A DNA stretch of 64,000 nt, from NCBI GenBank assembly GCA_964035775.1, contig OZ038312.1, positions 31,621,855-31,685,854 on the forward strand, read 5' to 3'. This DNA comes from Osedax frankpressi. Lineage: Eukaryota > Annelida > Polychaeta > Sabellida > Siboglinidae. The position numbers and the translations under genes were made by a program. The notes under the pieces are model-generated. The model was not told where the DNA came from, made no database searches, and saw only the letters and a program-made list of their open reading frames with translations. Positions 33,124-46,400 of this stretch are shown piece by piece; the stretch's first letter is position 1, and the number at the start of each line of letters is the position of its first letter.

Positions 33124-34613
33124 CTACAAAATAAAATTGTTACTCATATTTTAAATATTAAATAGTATCTATTTTATTGCATAAAATAAAATAAAGCTAC
33201 AGCATAATATGTAATATATAATAAAATTTAAATAACATTACAAATAAAATTTAAATTATAATTAATAACATAAATTGTATTTTTATTTTCCACAAATAAA
33301 TGTAACCTTTGTAAGAGAGCTTAAAAGTAAATCCGGTAGATTTTACACTATGGTCAGTAGTGAATGTAATGGATTCTTTATTTCTATTATTAAAGATTGC
33401 AAGATTATCATATTTCATATGGTTAAATATTGCTACTTATATAATATAATACTTAATATAGTTTAATACAATACGTATTATTTAATAAATTGTCATAGTA
33501 AAAAAACCGTTTGAAAATTATTATTCATGAGATAAATATTATTTATATACATAAATATATTAATAAGCAATCAAAGATAATGTCGCTTATTATTATAATG
33601 ATAACTTATATTATGTCCCATTTAGAGTATATAATATATATTATATAATATATATTATATACTCTAAACTATTAATATAAAAATAAACTTAATACTCAAA
33701 TAAAGTTATTTTAATTGTTTGAATATTTTATATCATTATTGATTGAAACAAAATCTTACTTGAGAACAAATATTCTTGGCATTAGATTGTTTTTCATATT
33801 TCCGCAATATTTCACTCCATGGATCATAACGGAATCGAAAGTGCAGCTTATTTCTTCTTCGATGTCGAAACTAACAACTTCTACCGTTGTTTCCTATTTA
33901 AGAATAATGTATTGTAAATTAATGATGCGAATTAGATTTCCTATGCTCATGATAGCTAAGATATCTTACCATTTCAGGGTCGTTGGTCCATTTACACCTC
34001 ACGTGCTCTCCGTAGTGACCCTTCTTAATTACTATGTACTTTTCCTCGGAAAGCTCGAAATTACAATCTACAAATGAGATATATCGATTCAATATATAAA
34101 CGCGAATATAGATTAAAACTTCCTCAATATAAAAGCTAATATATTAAGTCCGACTCTAGTTGCAATAAAAGATTCATTAAAAAGTACAAACATATTTAAT
34201 TTTAAAATAAGATCAATAATTAATGAGATTATAATCGGTTAAGAAATGTGAACGTATATTTCACTCTATGTGTCTATGACATGGAAAATGTTGCTAATAA
34301 TGTTAACGTTTTGTTTTAATATAGGAAATTATCGTTTTCAAATTAACCTAGTTGGTAGTAAAGTATATTACGAACCGATCTCGCAAGTATTGCCTATTGT
34401 TCCATCTTTGCACATGCAGGTGTCCGTATCAGTATTGCAAACCTTGCCGAATTTTGCACATCCTTCTATGCAATATTCAACTCCTAGTTATTGTGTGGGA
34501 ACATTACCGCAATGCCATATTATATTTAGTTAACCTTCCCTGAACATCACGAATAGCGACTAACCGTATGTAGTCGAGACTAGGAGGACGAGTATGAGGC
34601 TCAGTGTAAACAT
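33092..34613 (-). CDS. Small secreted EGF-CUB protein, six exons
   Basis: Six minus-strand exons (34565-34613, 34376-34483, 33970-34067, 33760-33893, 33307-33383, 33092-33123) join in frame to 165 residues. Residues 1-17 (MFTLSLILVLLVSTTYG) are a signal peptide. Residues 21-50 form an EGF-like module with spacing C-x3-C-x6-C-x6-C-x-C-x8-C. Residues 54-155 are a CUB domain with four Cys (54, 77, 102, 115), CTFDSVMIHG, YCG, and FTTDHSVKSTGF. Asp105 and Asp140 occupy the usual calcium-site positions. It ends with EIDDDDDDME. CUB and EGF modules mediate extracellular protein binding in animals. No protease or membrane segment is present, so a secreted binding protein or ligand is likely. I do not recognise a named family. 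All introns have GT...AG and five are under 400 bases. Confidence 0.87.
33307..33383 (-). CDS. EGF-CUB gene, exon 5 (CUB, end)
   Basis: The acceptor is TAATAG|A. It encodes ITFTTDHSVKSTGFTFKLSYK, closing the CUB fold. The donor is AAAG|GTTACA (phase 1). Confidence 0.85.
33621..33668. repeat. 48-bp perfect palindrome in EGF-CUB intron 4
   Basis: The two 24-base arms (TTTAGAGTATATAATATATA... and its exact complement) have no spacer. Confidence 0.9.
33760..33893 (-). CDS. EGF-CUB gene, exon 4 (CUB, middle)
   Basis: The acceptor is TAAATAG|GAA. It encodes VEVVSFDIE, CTFDSVMIHG and YCGN, the calcium-site region of the CUB domain. The donor is CTCAA|GTAAGA (phase 2). Confidence 0.88.
33970..34067 (-). 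CDS. EGF-CUB gene, exon 3 (CUB, first part)
   Basis: The acceptor is TTTGTAG|AT. It encodes CUB strands with Cys54 and the CKW motif at 77-79. The donor is ATG|GTAAGA (phase 0). Confidence 0.85.
34376..34483 (-). CDS. EGF-CUB gene, exon 2 (EGF-like module)
   Basis: The acceptor is AACTAG|GA. A single 108-base phase 1-1 exon holds all six Cys of the EGF-like module. The donor is ATCG|GTTCGT. Without splicing, the frame would stop two codons later. Confidence 0.85.
34565..34613 (-). CDS. EGF-CUB gene, exon 1 (signal peptide)
   Basis: The exon codes for the signal peptide only. The donor is TACG|GTTAGT (phase 1) and the following intron is just 81 bases. Confidence 0.8.
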
Positions 34614-34661
34614 TGCAGAGTAGAGAGATGTGGTGCAGTGTTTCTCTGAGACAATTCATCG

Positions 34662-34692
34662 TATTTAAGTAGCAAACAGAGCATACCACGTG
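34662..34692 (-). promoter_or_regulatory. Candidate promoter of the EGF-CUB gene
   Basis: TTAAATA (34668-34662) and a CACGTG E-box (34687-34692) lie about 50 and 75 bases before the ATG. A start site 25-30 bases after the TATA-like box would avoid the upstream ATG at 34659. Confidence 0.35.
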
Positions 34693-36489
34693 ATAACAAT
34701 TCATTACATAACCGACGTTGAAATTCAATAGCGAAAACGATGGTTAGGCCAAACGCCAATTAATCGTCAATAATTGGCTATTAATTTTCTAAAAGCAGTT
34801 TCATTAATAGTTATAATATAAATCAACACTACGAGATGGTCTACGCATTGTTTCTTCTCATTTTAAGACTATACAATATAAACCTATTAATCATGATGAC
34901 ATCGAATTCTAGATTAATGCAAATAATAAATAACACAGAGTAGTTTCATCTGTATTTGATAATCTGTAAATAGCTTCATAGGGTATATTTTAACATATTT
35001 TCTCTGGGTTGTATTATAATTGATATCTACTTGATCTATGGAACTATTATACTATATTTGGTATTATTAAGATTTGGAGTTAGATATATAAACTCTCTTT
35101 AAAAATAAATAATGCTACATCAAGTCTATACAAAAAATATTTAAATGAATTTATGAATACATATTTTAATAGTGAATGCATATAAAAATATCAACTTTTT
35201 GAAATCATAAATTTAAGTAATAAATTATATACTTATGTAATAATAGTTATGTGCCTTGATAGTTTAGACTTTTATGATCAGTTTATGGATGCAGGTTTAT
35301 CATTATCATATTATATATATTATATATAGTATAATTAATTAGGCATTAGTGACGCTAAAATATCGAATATAGGTTGTAAGTTGTAATGTTTGTTAACATT
35401 TGAACTTAATATAGCAACATAGCGACATATTAATATAGCAACATAGCGACATATTAATATAGCGACATAGCGACATATTAATATAGCGACATCATAGATT
35501 TAGATTAAGATTAAGAATTAAATTCTTTGTAAATTTTCTTTCTAGAGGATTGAAATTTTCATATTCGTAGAATAAATCAAATTGCTAATAATAACAAGAT
35601 TAATTCGTGGTTGAATCTAATTTAATGATTTCTTCTGTATAATGTGTGTGCCATTTGTATTATAGTATCGTCATATATCATATGAAAACAGTTATAATTA
35701 CATTGTGTTCACTATAAGTACAGTTACGATAACATACCCAGTACATCATTCAGTTTATGTTCTATGGTCCTTTAACTACAATTGATGCCATACATTACAT
35801 CATGATTTACAGTACCGAGTATTTTATGGCATAACTACTATACACACGTATTACACTTATACATACTGGACAACTTATAATCTATAAATCAGGAAATCTG
35901 TAGTAATATTCCTATTAGGCTTATTTTTTATTTCGATTTTATTAAATGTTACGAATTACCCGAGTATTAATTAAAATGTAGACTTCCTGATTACAGTTAT
36001 AACAATAATTGGTTTTAATAGCTAAGTATATTTAAAAATATCATTTGATAATTCAATTCCTGCGATATTTGTAGCAGTGTCTTATACAGACAGATGTATT
36101 TTATATGAAAAACTGTATTTTAATTTCTTTTATGTTATAAATTAGATTACATTATTTTAAAATTCTTGAAGAAGTTGTATTCTACTAACATATAATACTA
36201 GTTTACTTGGATATATACAAATTATTGTATTTTATTTGATCCTTTCATCACATGCCTGGAACTTTGGTGAATTTAATTTAAAAATATAGCTCAAACTTAA
36301 AAAAACCTATTCTTAAAATATTTTGATTTTAAAAACTACCGATTAATTAATTCACCACTCCTATATCGTATTTCGAGACTAATATTATAATCCGGTGAGA
36401 TAATCGATCTCTTGAATTACATTGTCGTACATATTGTCCTTTTGCAACCGTAACAGTATTTAATTTGTGCATCATTTTCTTTTCGTCTT
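34693..36489. other. Intergenic AT-rich region
   Basis: No gene is seen. It holds a 24-bp tandem repeat at 35408-35493, a short inverted pair (TGGTGAATTTAATT at 36266 and AATTAATTCACCA at 36346) that looks like a tiny TIR remnant, and a TGTCGTACATATTG at 36423 that weakly resembles the Ginger-like TIR. Confidence 0.5.
35408..35493. repeat. 24-bp tandem repeat AATATAGCAACATAGCGACATATT
   Basis: Three full units and a partial fourth; the later units have GCGAC in place of GCAAC. Confidence 0.9.
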
Positions 36490-37670
36490 CTAAATTTAAT
36501 AATTAATGATGTAATTTATAAATTAATCAATGAAATCAATATTTCAATATTAAACATGTTAACAATATAAAATATTAATAAGTTGAAATTATATATATTG
36601 TTACTTATAAAATATGTTTATATATATATTACTATAAATTCTGTATATTATAAGATGTATCATATAATTTGTATTAATTCTATATACTGTATATATGTTT
36701 ATATGTTTTTTAACATATATATAGGATTATTATTTATATTATATTTTAATTTCACTTAGAAAAATATAATTAATTAAGAATGTAGACATAATTGTTATTA
36801 TACAATGTAATATATATATATAGTGTTATTATATATGTTTTTGAAATATTAATAATTATCATTCTGAATCAAAACTTTCAGACATGTTAAAAATGATATT
36901 AGTTAAATTTCATAACAAATAATATGTTATAACACAACATAAAATAGTGGTTTGATATATTTATTTAATGCTATTTAATGTTAATTATGCAAGTAGTTGA
37001 CTATATTATAACTAATATAGTTATAAATATACTTATTATAACTATACTCTATTTAATCTAGTGTTCATTTTTACAGAATTAAGACCTTATGAATAATAAA
37101 TGAAAATATGGTTGGAAATGAATGCAATAATAAAATAATAATTGTTATTAATAATATTATTCAAAAGATAAAAAATTATTTATTATAATTAATATGTTAA
37201 AATGTTGCGGTAAATTCTATACATTATTGAATATAACTATAATTAATAATAAATGATTATTATACACATATTTCTATTTTATTTTAAGTAACTTTATTAA
37301 CTTTATTAACTAACCTAAAAGTATATCAATATTATAAAGTTATTGATTATATTTTTAAATTTATGTTTTACATTTATGCAGTAATATCGTTATTATATTT
37401 ATAACATTACTAGTATTGTTTTAAATATATATTAAATAGTATTTATATTATTTAAATATATATTAAATAGTATATATATTATTTAAATATATATTAAATA
37501 GTATATATATTATTTAAATATATATTAAATAGTATATATATATTATTTAAATATATATAGTATATATATTTTATATATTATGTATTTTATTAGATCATAT
37601 ATTCATTTTTGTTAATATTTTGCACCTCAAAAATTAATATCCCCCAAGGATCTGAGTTTGAAAATTAATG
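36490..37670 (+). mobile_element. Integrase-bearing transposon segment, copy 1
   Basis: It is clearly related to 39440-40350 along its length, for example the shared block ATGGTTGGAAATGAATGCAA and the sequence around CAAGGATCTGAGTTT. In the second copy that block reads as an integrase core motif. Reading frames are decayed. A 31-bp minisatellite lies at 37419-37560. It most likely belongs to the same Ginger-like family as 10604-12899. Confidence 0.55.
37419..37560. repeat. 31-bp AT minisatellite
   Basis: Four units of a TTTAAATATATATTAAATAG-containing 31-mer; unit ends at 37440, 37471, 37502 and 37533. Confidence 0.85.
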
Positions 37671-38743
37671 ATGTAATTTACAAATTAATTAATAAAATAA
37701 ATTAATTAATTAAATAAATATATAGCATTTTGAAGCATACAAATTATATTTTAAAATGTATAACATGTATATATGTAAAGTTTACATAAGAAAAAATGTT
37801 TCATGTATTTAAATATAGATTAATAATGTCAATTATGTAATCACAAATTACAAAATAATTGTCTTAAAAATACATGACATACAAATATTAACAGCAAATA
37901 TTTTATTTTATAAATAAAATATTTGAATGCAGTCATGAAGTGTAAATATTAAGAGTTAAATATGAAATATAACAATCCTCTGTGTGTTATTATATCTAAA
38001 AGTATTGATTAAACTTCATTTCTTATGTATTTTTTAATTTGTAGCTTTACTTTCAAGAATTTAATATATATTATAATGATTCTTATTATACAATTATAAA
38101 ATATGATTACATCTGCAAATAATTAAGGAATACGATAGTACTTATTCAAAATCTGTAACATATATTTTGTATAGAAGGTATTAATAATTGGGGTCTGCTA
38201 TTATTTTATATTTTAATTTATAATTAAATTATATTCAGAATAAAACAATACTAATTAATAAAACAATACTAATTAATTTAAAATTAACAATGAGTATAAA
38301 TTAAATATATTTAATATTAATACATTTATATTAAGTCATTATAATTATTGTTTTTAACAAAATTAGATTATAATATTCGTTGTAAGATGACAGCTTCGTG
38401 TGTGGGGTCCTAATTGTACTCATATTGTATGATGTACAATGTATACCGTTAATTAACGGTTTTCACAAAATCATATTATTATTCTTATACAATCAAATAT
38501 TAATTAATAAACATTCCATATGGTCAATGTTATATTTAGTCGAGAGACATGTGGTAATTAGTCATTTGTAAATAAAGTTGGTGTAATATCTTGAAAAAAG
38601 TAATTGGTAAAATTAAAGATAAATATAAAATCTATAAAAATAACAAATAACACTGTGATCATATTTTAATTCTATTCAAGTAATTCACTAACACATAGAG
38701 TATAAATAATATATATTTATTTCATATATATTTTGAGGTCGTA
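37671..38743. other. AT-rich spacer between the two integrase-bearing copies
   Basis: No gene is seen. A 16-bp palindrome ACCGTTAATTAACGGT lies near 38447. Confidence 0.5.
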
Positions 38744-40422
38744 TCGTGTGCAATTTGGTATGCTATACAATTTGGAACACTTACCGTGATATATATTTTC
38801 ATTGTAATATATTGTAAATAATTATATAACATATATTAACATTTTATTATTTAATTTATGATAAAAGTGCATAGATTTGGATCAAGTCCCTTATCTAAAT
38901 ATATGAAAAATTGACATGTTACTAATTTGATATTAAAATTAGTAATACACGTATAGATTTGTTTAAAAAGTTTTATTAATATTAATTTAATTGAATATTT
39001 CTTATATTTGAGCAAGTTGAATTCATCATTTGATAATATATCATTAGCTTCAAATTAGCAAATGAAATTCATCACTTCTTAGTAAATGAAAAATGTTCAA
39101 ATAATTCTAATATAAATTAAAAATCTAATATTAGAAGATTAATAAATAATGAATCATCGAGATCTGATGCTAATTTCTTCATAATAAAATGTATTTATAA
39201 TTTAGTGTACCTATTCTTATATGCATTCAAATTGTTTTAGTTACTCTAACACATAAACCCGAGTATGCATATACCCGAGTATATGATATTGGGGATATAA
39301 TAAGATTACCTAGGGTATATCAAAATAGGTTTATAATAAAGTTTATACTCGATATATAAATATTTATTATAACATTGTTTTACTTATTACCCTTTCAACA
39401 ATAAACAATATTAATTGTAATATAATTGTAATATAATATAAATATTTAAATATTGAACATGTTAATAATACAACGTATTACTATTCATATTAATATTAAT
39501 ATTAATATGTTAAAATTAAAAATAATGTTACTTATAAAATATGTTTATATATATATTAAAGATTTATCATATAATTTCTATTACTCCTATATACTAAATA
39601 GAATACGTTATTTTTAACATATAATTGATTTAATTTCACCTAGTAAAATTATTATAATGAATATGCATATGAATAATTATCATTCTGAATCACGACTTTC
39701 AGAAATGTTAAATATGATATTATTTAAATTTTATAACAAATAATATGTAAATAGACAAAATAAAATATTAATTAGATATATTCATTTAATGTTATTTAAT
39801 TATGTAAGTAGTTGACTATATTGTAACAATACTCTATTTCATATGGTATTAATTTTTCCTGAATTAAGACCATATGAAAAATACATGAAAATATGGTTGG
39901 AAATGAATGCAATAATAAAATAATAATTGTTATTAATAATATTATTCAAAAGGTAAACATTTATTTATTATAATTAATATGTTAAAATGTTGCGGTAAAT
40001 TCTATACATTATTGAATATAACTATGATAAATAATAAACTATGAGTAATAATAAATGATTATTATACACATATTTCTATTTTATTTTTCTTAAGTAACTA
40101 ACCTAAAAGTACTATCAAATTTATAAAGTTCTGGATTATATTTTACAATTTATGCAGTAATATCGTACCTATATTTATAACATTACTATTATTGTTTCAA
40201 ATATATATTAATATATATATTATTTAAATATATATTTTTTTCTATATATATTTTATATATTTTGTATTTTCTTAGATCATATATTTATTTTGTTTATATT
40301 TTGCACCTCAAAAATTAATATCCGACCAAGGATCTGAGTTTAAAAATAAGATTTTTATATTATATTTAATTAATATAAATACTCTATTCTATAATTAATT
40401 AATATTATCCTAATTGTATATA
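38744..40422 (+). mobile_element. Ginger-like transposon, copy D, cut by the satellite array
   Basis: The left end has a TIR like those of copies B and C: CGTGTGCAATTTGG, then GCTATACAATTTGGA. A segment near 39121-39180 (ATTAGAAGATTAATAA) matches the FNIRRL block of A and C. Near 39680 a stretch matches the zinc-binding block of copy A. Near 40315 LISDQGSEFKN is an integrase core motif. The order is that of an integrase transposon. No right end is found before the satellite begins. It is decayed. Confidence 0.6.
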
Positions 40423-43400
40423 TAAGTTTTCACTATATTATTGTTAAGTTTTCACTATATTATTGTTAAGTTTTCATTCTATTATTGTTAATTTTTCACT
40501 ATATTATTGTTAAGTCTTCACTATATTATTGTTAAGTTTTCACTATATTATTGTTAAGTCTTCACTATATTATTGTTAAGTTTTCACTATATTATTGTTA
40601 AGTTTTCACTATATTATTGTTGTCTTCATTATATTATTGTTAAGTCTTCACTATAATATTGTTAAGTTTTCACTATATTATTGTTAAGTCTTCACTATAT
40701 TATTGTTAGGTTTTCTCTATATTATTGTTAAGTTTTCACTATATTATTGTTAAGTTTTCACAATATTATTGTTAAGTTTTCACTATATTATTGTTAGGTT
40801 TTCTCTATATTATTGTTAAGTTTTCACTATATTATTGTTAAGTTTTCATTCTATTATTGTTAAGTTTTCACTATATTATTGTTAAGTTATCATTATATTA
40901 TTGTTAAGTTTTCACTATATTATTGTTAAGTTTTCACTATATTATTGTTAAGTCTTCACTATATTATTGTTAAGTTTTCACTATATTATTGTTAAGTTTT
41001 CACTATATTATTGTTAAGTTTTCACTATATTATAGTTAAGTCTTCACTATATTATTGTTAAGTTTTCACTATATTATTGTTAAGTTATCACTATATTATT
41101 GTTAAGTCTTCACAATATTATTGTTAAGTTTTCACTATATTATTGTTAAGTTTTCACTATATTATTGTTGTCTTCACTATATTATTGTTGTCTTCACTAT
41201 ATTATTGTCAAGTCTTCACTATATTATTGTTAAGTTTTAACTATATTATTGTTAAGTCTTCACTATATTATTGTTAAGTCTTCACTATATTATTGTTAAG
41301 TTTTCACTATATTATTGTTAAGTTTTCACTATATTATTGTTAAGTCTTCACTATATTATTGTTAAGTTTTCACTATATTATTGTTAAGTTATCATTATAT
41401 TATTGTTAAGTTTTCTCTATATTATTGTTAAGTTTTCACTATATTATTGTTAAGTTTTCACTATATTATTGTTAAGTTTTCACTATATTATTGTTAAGTT
41501 TTCACTATATTATTGTTAAGTCTTCACTATATTATTGTTGTCTTCACTATATTATTGTTAAGTCTTCACTATATTATTGTTAAGTTTTCACTATATTATT
41601 GTTAAGTTATCATTATATTATTGTTAAGTTTTCTCTATATTATTGTTAAGTTTTCACTATATTATTGTTAAGTTTTCACTATATTATTGTTAAGTTTTCA
41701 CTATATTATTGTTAAGTTTTCACTATATTATTGTTAAGTTTTCACAATATTATTGTTAAGTTTTCACTATATTATTGTTAAGTTTTCACTATATTATTGT
41801 TAAGTTTTCATTCTATTATTGTTAAGTTTTCACTATATTATTGTTAAGTTATCATTATATTATTGTTAAGTTTTCACTATATTATTGTTAAGTTTTCACT
41901 ATATTATTGTTAAGTCTTCACTATATTATTGTTAAGTTTTCACTATATTATTGTTAAGTTTTCACTATATTATTGTTAAGTTTTCACTATATTATAGTTA
42001 AGTCTTCACTATATTATTGTTAAGTTTTCACTATATTATTGTTAAGTTTTCACTATATTATTGTTAAGTTTTCACTATATTATTGTTAAGTTTTCACTAT
42101 ATTATTGTTGTCTTCACTATATTATTGTTAAGTCTTCACTATATTATTGTTAAGTTTTCACTATATTATTGTTAAGTTATCATTATATTATTGTTAAGTT
42201 TTCTCTATATTATTGTTAAGTTTTCACTATATTATTGTTAAGTTTTCACTATATTATTGTTAAGTTTTCACTATATTATTGTTAAGTTATCACTATATTA
42301 TTGTTAAGTCTTCACTATATTATTGTTAAGTTATCACTATATTATTGTTAAGTCTTCACAATATTATTGTTAAGTTTTCACTATATTATTGTTAAGTTTT
42401 CACTATATTATTGTTGTCTTCACTATATTATTGTTGTCTTCACTATATTATTGTCAAGTCTTCACTATATTATTGTTAAGTTTTAACTATATTATTGTTA
42501 AGTCTTCACTATATTATTGTTAAGTCTTCACTATATTATTGTTAAGTTTTCACTATATTATTGTTAAGTTTTCACTATATTATTGTTAAGTCTTCACTAT
42601 ATTATTGTTAAGTTTTCACTATATTATTGTTAAGTTTTCACTATATTATTGTTAAGTTTTCACTATATTATTGTTAAGTTTTCACTATATTATTGTTAAG
42701 TCTTCACTATATTATTGTTAAGTTTTCACTATATTATTGTTAAGTTTTCACTATATTATTGTTAAGTCTTCACTATATTATTGTTAAGTTTTCACTATAT
42801 TATTGTTGTCTTCACTATATTATTGTTAAGTTTTCATTATATTATTGTTAAGTCTTCACTATATTATTGTTAAGTTATCACTATATTATTGTTAAGTTTT
42901 CACTATATTATTGTTAAGTCTTCACTATATTATTGTTAAGTTATCACTATATTATTGTTAAGTTTTCACTATATTATTGTTAAGTTTTCACTATATTATT
43001 GTTAAGTCTTCACTATATTATTGTTAAGTTTTCACTATATTATTGTTGTCTTCACTATATTATTGTTAAGTTTTCATTATATTATTGTTAAGTCTTCACT
43101 ATATTATTGTTAAGTTATCACTATATTATTGTTAAGTTTTCACTATATTATTGTTAAGTTATCACTATATTATTGTTAAGTTATCACTATATTATTGTTA
43201 AGTTTTCACAATATTATTGTTAAGTTTTCACTATATTATTGTTAAGTTTTCACTATATTATTGTTAAGTTTTCACTATATTATTGTTAAGTTTTCATTCT
43301 ATTATTGTTAAGTTTTCACTATATTATTGTTAAGTTATCACTATATTATTGTTAAGTTTTCACTATATTATTGTTGTCTTCACTATATTATTGTTAAGTC

Positions 43401-46400
43401 TTCACTATATTATTGTTAAGTTTTCACTATATTATTGTTAAGTTTTCACTATATTATTGTTGTCTTCACTATATTATTGATAAGTCTTCACTATATTATT
43501 GTTGTCTTCACTATATTATTGTTAAGTCTTCACTATATTATTGTTAAGTCTTCACTATATTATTGTTAAGTTATCACTATATTATTGTTGTCTTCACTAT
43601 ATTATTGTTAAGTCTTCACTATATTATTGTTAAGTCTTCACTATATTATTGTTGTCTTCACTATATTATTGTTAAGTCTTCACTATATTATTGTTAAGTC
43701 TTCACTATATTATTGTTAAGTTTTCACTATATTATTGTTAAGTTTTCACTATATTATTGTTGTCTTCACTATATTATTGTTGTCTTCACTATATTATTGT
43801 CAAGTCTTCACTATATTATTGTTAAGTTTTAACTATATTATTGATAAGTTTTCACTATATTATTGTTAAGTTTTCACTATATTATTGTTAAGTTTTCACT
43901 ATATTATTGTTAAGTTTTCACTATATTATTGTTAAGTTATCACTATATTATTGTTAAGTTTTCACTATATTATTGTTAAGTCTTCACTATATTATTGTTA
44001 AGTTTTCACTATATTATTGTTGTCTTCACTATATTATTGTTAAGTTTTCATTATATTATTGTTAAGTCTTCACTATATTATTGTTAAGTTATCACTATAT
44101 TATTGTTAAGTTTTCACTATATTATTGTTAAGTTATCACTATATTATTGTTAAGTTATCACTATATTATTGTTAAGTTTTCACTATATTATTGTTGTCTT
44201 CACTATATTATTGTTGTCTTCACTATATTATTGTCAAGTCTTCACTATATTATTGTTAAGTTTTAACTATATTATTGTTAAGTTTTCACTATATTATTGT
44301 TAAGTTTTCACTATATTATTGTTAAGTTTTCACTATATTATTGTTAAGTTTTCACTATATTATTGTTAAGTTATCACTATATTATTGTTAAGTTTTCACT
44401 ATATTATTGTTAAGTCTTCACTATATTAATGTTAAGTTTTCACTATATTATTGTTAAGTTTTCATTCTATTATTGTTAAGTTTTCACTATGTTATTGTTA
44501 AGTTTTCACTATATTATTGTTAAGTCTTCACTATATTATTGTTAAGTTTTCACTATATTATTGTTAAGTTTTCACTATATTATTGTTAAGTTTTCACTAT
44601 ATTATTGTTAAGTTTTCACTATATTATTGTTAAGTTATCACTATATTATTGTTAAGTCTTCACTATATTATTGTTAAGTTTTCACTATATTATTGTTAAG
44701 TCTTCACTATATTATTGTTAAGTTTTCACTATATTATTGTTAAGTCTTCACTATATTATTGTTAAGTCTTCACTATATTATTGTTAAGTTTTCACTATAT
44801 TATTGTTAAGTTTTCACTATATTATTGTTAAGTTATCACTATATTATTGTTAAGTCTTCACTATATTATTGTTAAGTTTTCACTATATTATTGTTAAGTT
44901 TTCACTATATTATTGTTAAGTCTTCACTATATTATTGTTAAGTCTTCACTATATTAATGTTAAGTTTTCACTATATTATTGTTAAGTTTTCACTATATTA
45001 TTGTTAAGTTTTCACTATATTATTGTTAAGTCTTCACTATATTATTGTTAAGTTTTCACTATATTATTGTTAAGTTATCACTATATTATTGTTAAGTCTT
45101 CACTATATTATTGTTAAGTTTTCACTATAATATTGTTAAGTTTTCACTATATTATTGTTAAGTTTTCACTATATTATTGTTGTCTTAACTATATTATTGT
45201 TAAGTTTTCACTATATTATTGTTAAGTTTTCATTCTATTATTGTTAAGTTTTCACTATATTATTGTTAAGTTTTCACTATATTATTGTTAAGTTTTCACT
45301 ATATTATTGTTAAGTTTTCACTATATTATTGTTAAGTTTTCACTATATTATTGTTAAGTTTTCACTATATTATTGTTAGGTTTTCACTATATTATTGTTA
45401 GGTTTTCACTATATTATTGTTGAGTTTTCACTATATTATTGTTAAGTTATCATTATATTATTGTTAAGTTTTCACTATATTATTGTTAAGTCTTCACTAT
45501 ATTATTGTTAAGTTTTCACTATATTATTGTTAAGTCTTCACTATATTATTGTTAAGTCTTCACTATATTATTGTTAAGTCTTCACTATATTATTGTTAAG
45601 TTTTCACTATATTATTGTTAAGTTTTCACTATATTATTGTTAAGTCTTCACTATATTATTGTTAAGTCTTCACTATATTATTGTTAATTCTTCACATTAT
45701 TGTTAAGTTTTCACTATATTATTGTTAAGTTTTCACTATATTATTGTTAAGTTTTCACTATATTATTGTTAAGTCTTCACTATATTATTGTTAAGTTTTC
45801 ACTATATTATTGTTAAGTTTTCATTCTATTATTGTTAAGTTTTCACTATATTATTGTTAATTCTTCACTATATTATTGTTAAGTCTTCACTATATTATTG
45901 TTAAGTTTTCACTATATTATTGTTAAGTCTTCACTATATTATTGTTAAGTTTTCTCTATATTATTGTTGTCTTCACTATATTATTGTTAAGTCTTCACTA
46001 TATTATTGTTAAGTTTTCACTATATTATTGTTAAGTCTTCACTATATTATTGTTAAGTTTTCTCTATATTATTGTTGTCTTCACTATATTATTGTTAAGT
46101 CTTCACTATATTATTGTTAAGTTTTCACTATATTATTGTTGTCTTCACTATATTATTGTTAAGTCTTCACTATATTATTGTTAAGTTTTCACTATATTAT
46201 TGTTAAGTCATCACTATATTATTGTTAAGTTTTCACTATATTATTGTTGTCTTCACTATATTATTGTTAAGTCTTCACTATATTATTGTTGTCTTCACTA
46301 TATTATTGTTGTCTTCACTATATTATTGTTAAGTTTTCACTATATTATTGTTAAGTCTTCACTATATTATTGTTAAGTTTTCACTATATTATTGTTAAGT

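Noticed and set aside
33715-34077. Plus-strand 120-codon open frame
   Set aside because: It is the antisense of EGF-CUB exons 3 and 4, which have splice sites and clear domain motifs.
34270-34533. Plus-strand 87-codon open frame
   Set aside because: It is the antisense of the EGF exon; the Cys pattern is on the minus strand.
34504-34728. Minus-strand 74-codon frame starting upstream of the EGF-CUB ATG
   Set aside because: It overlaps the signal-peptide exon in another frame and crosses the donor; the TATA-like box position makes its ATG unlikely to be transcribed.
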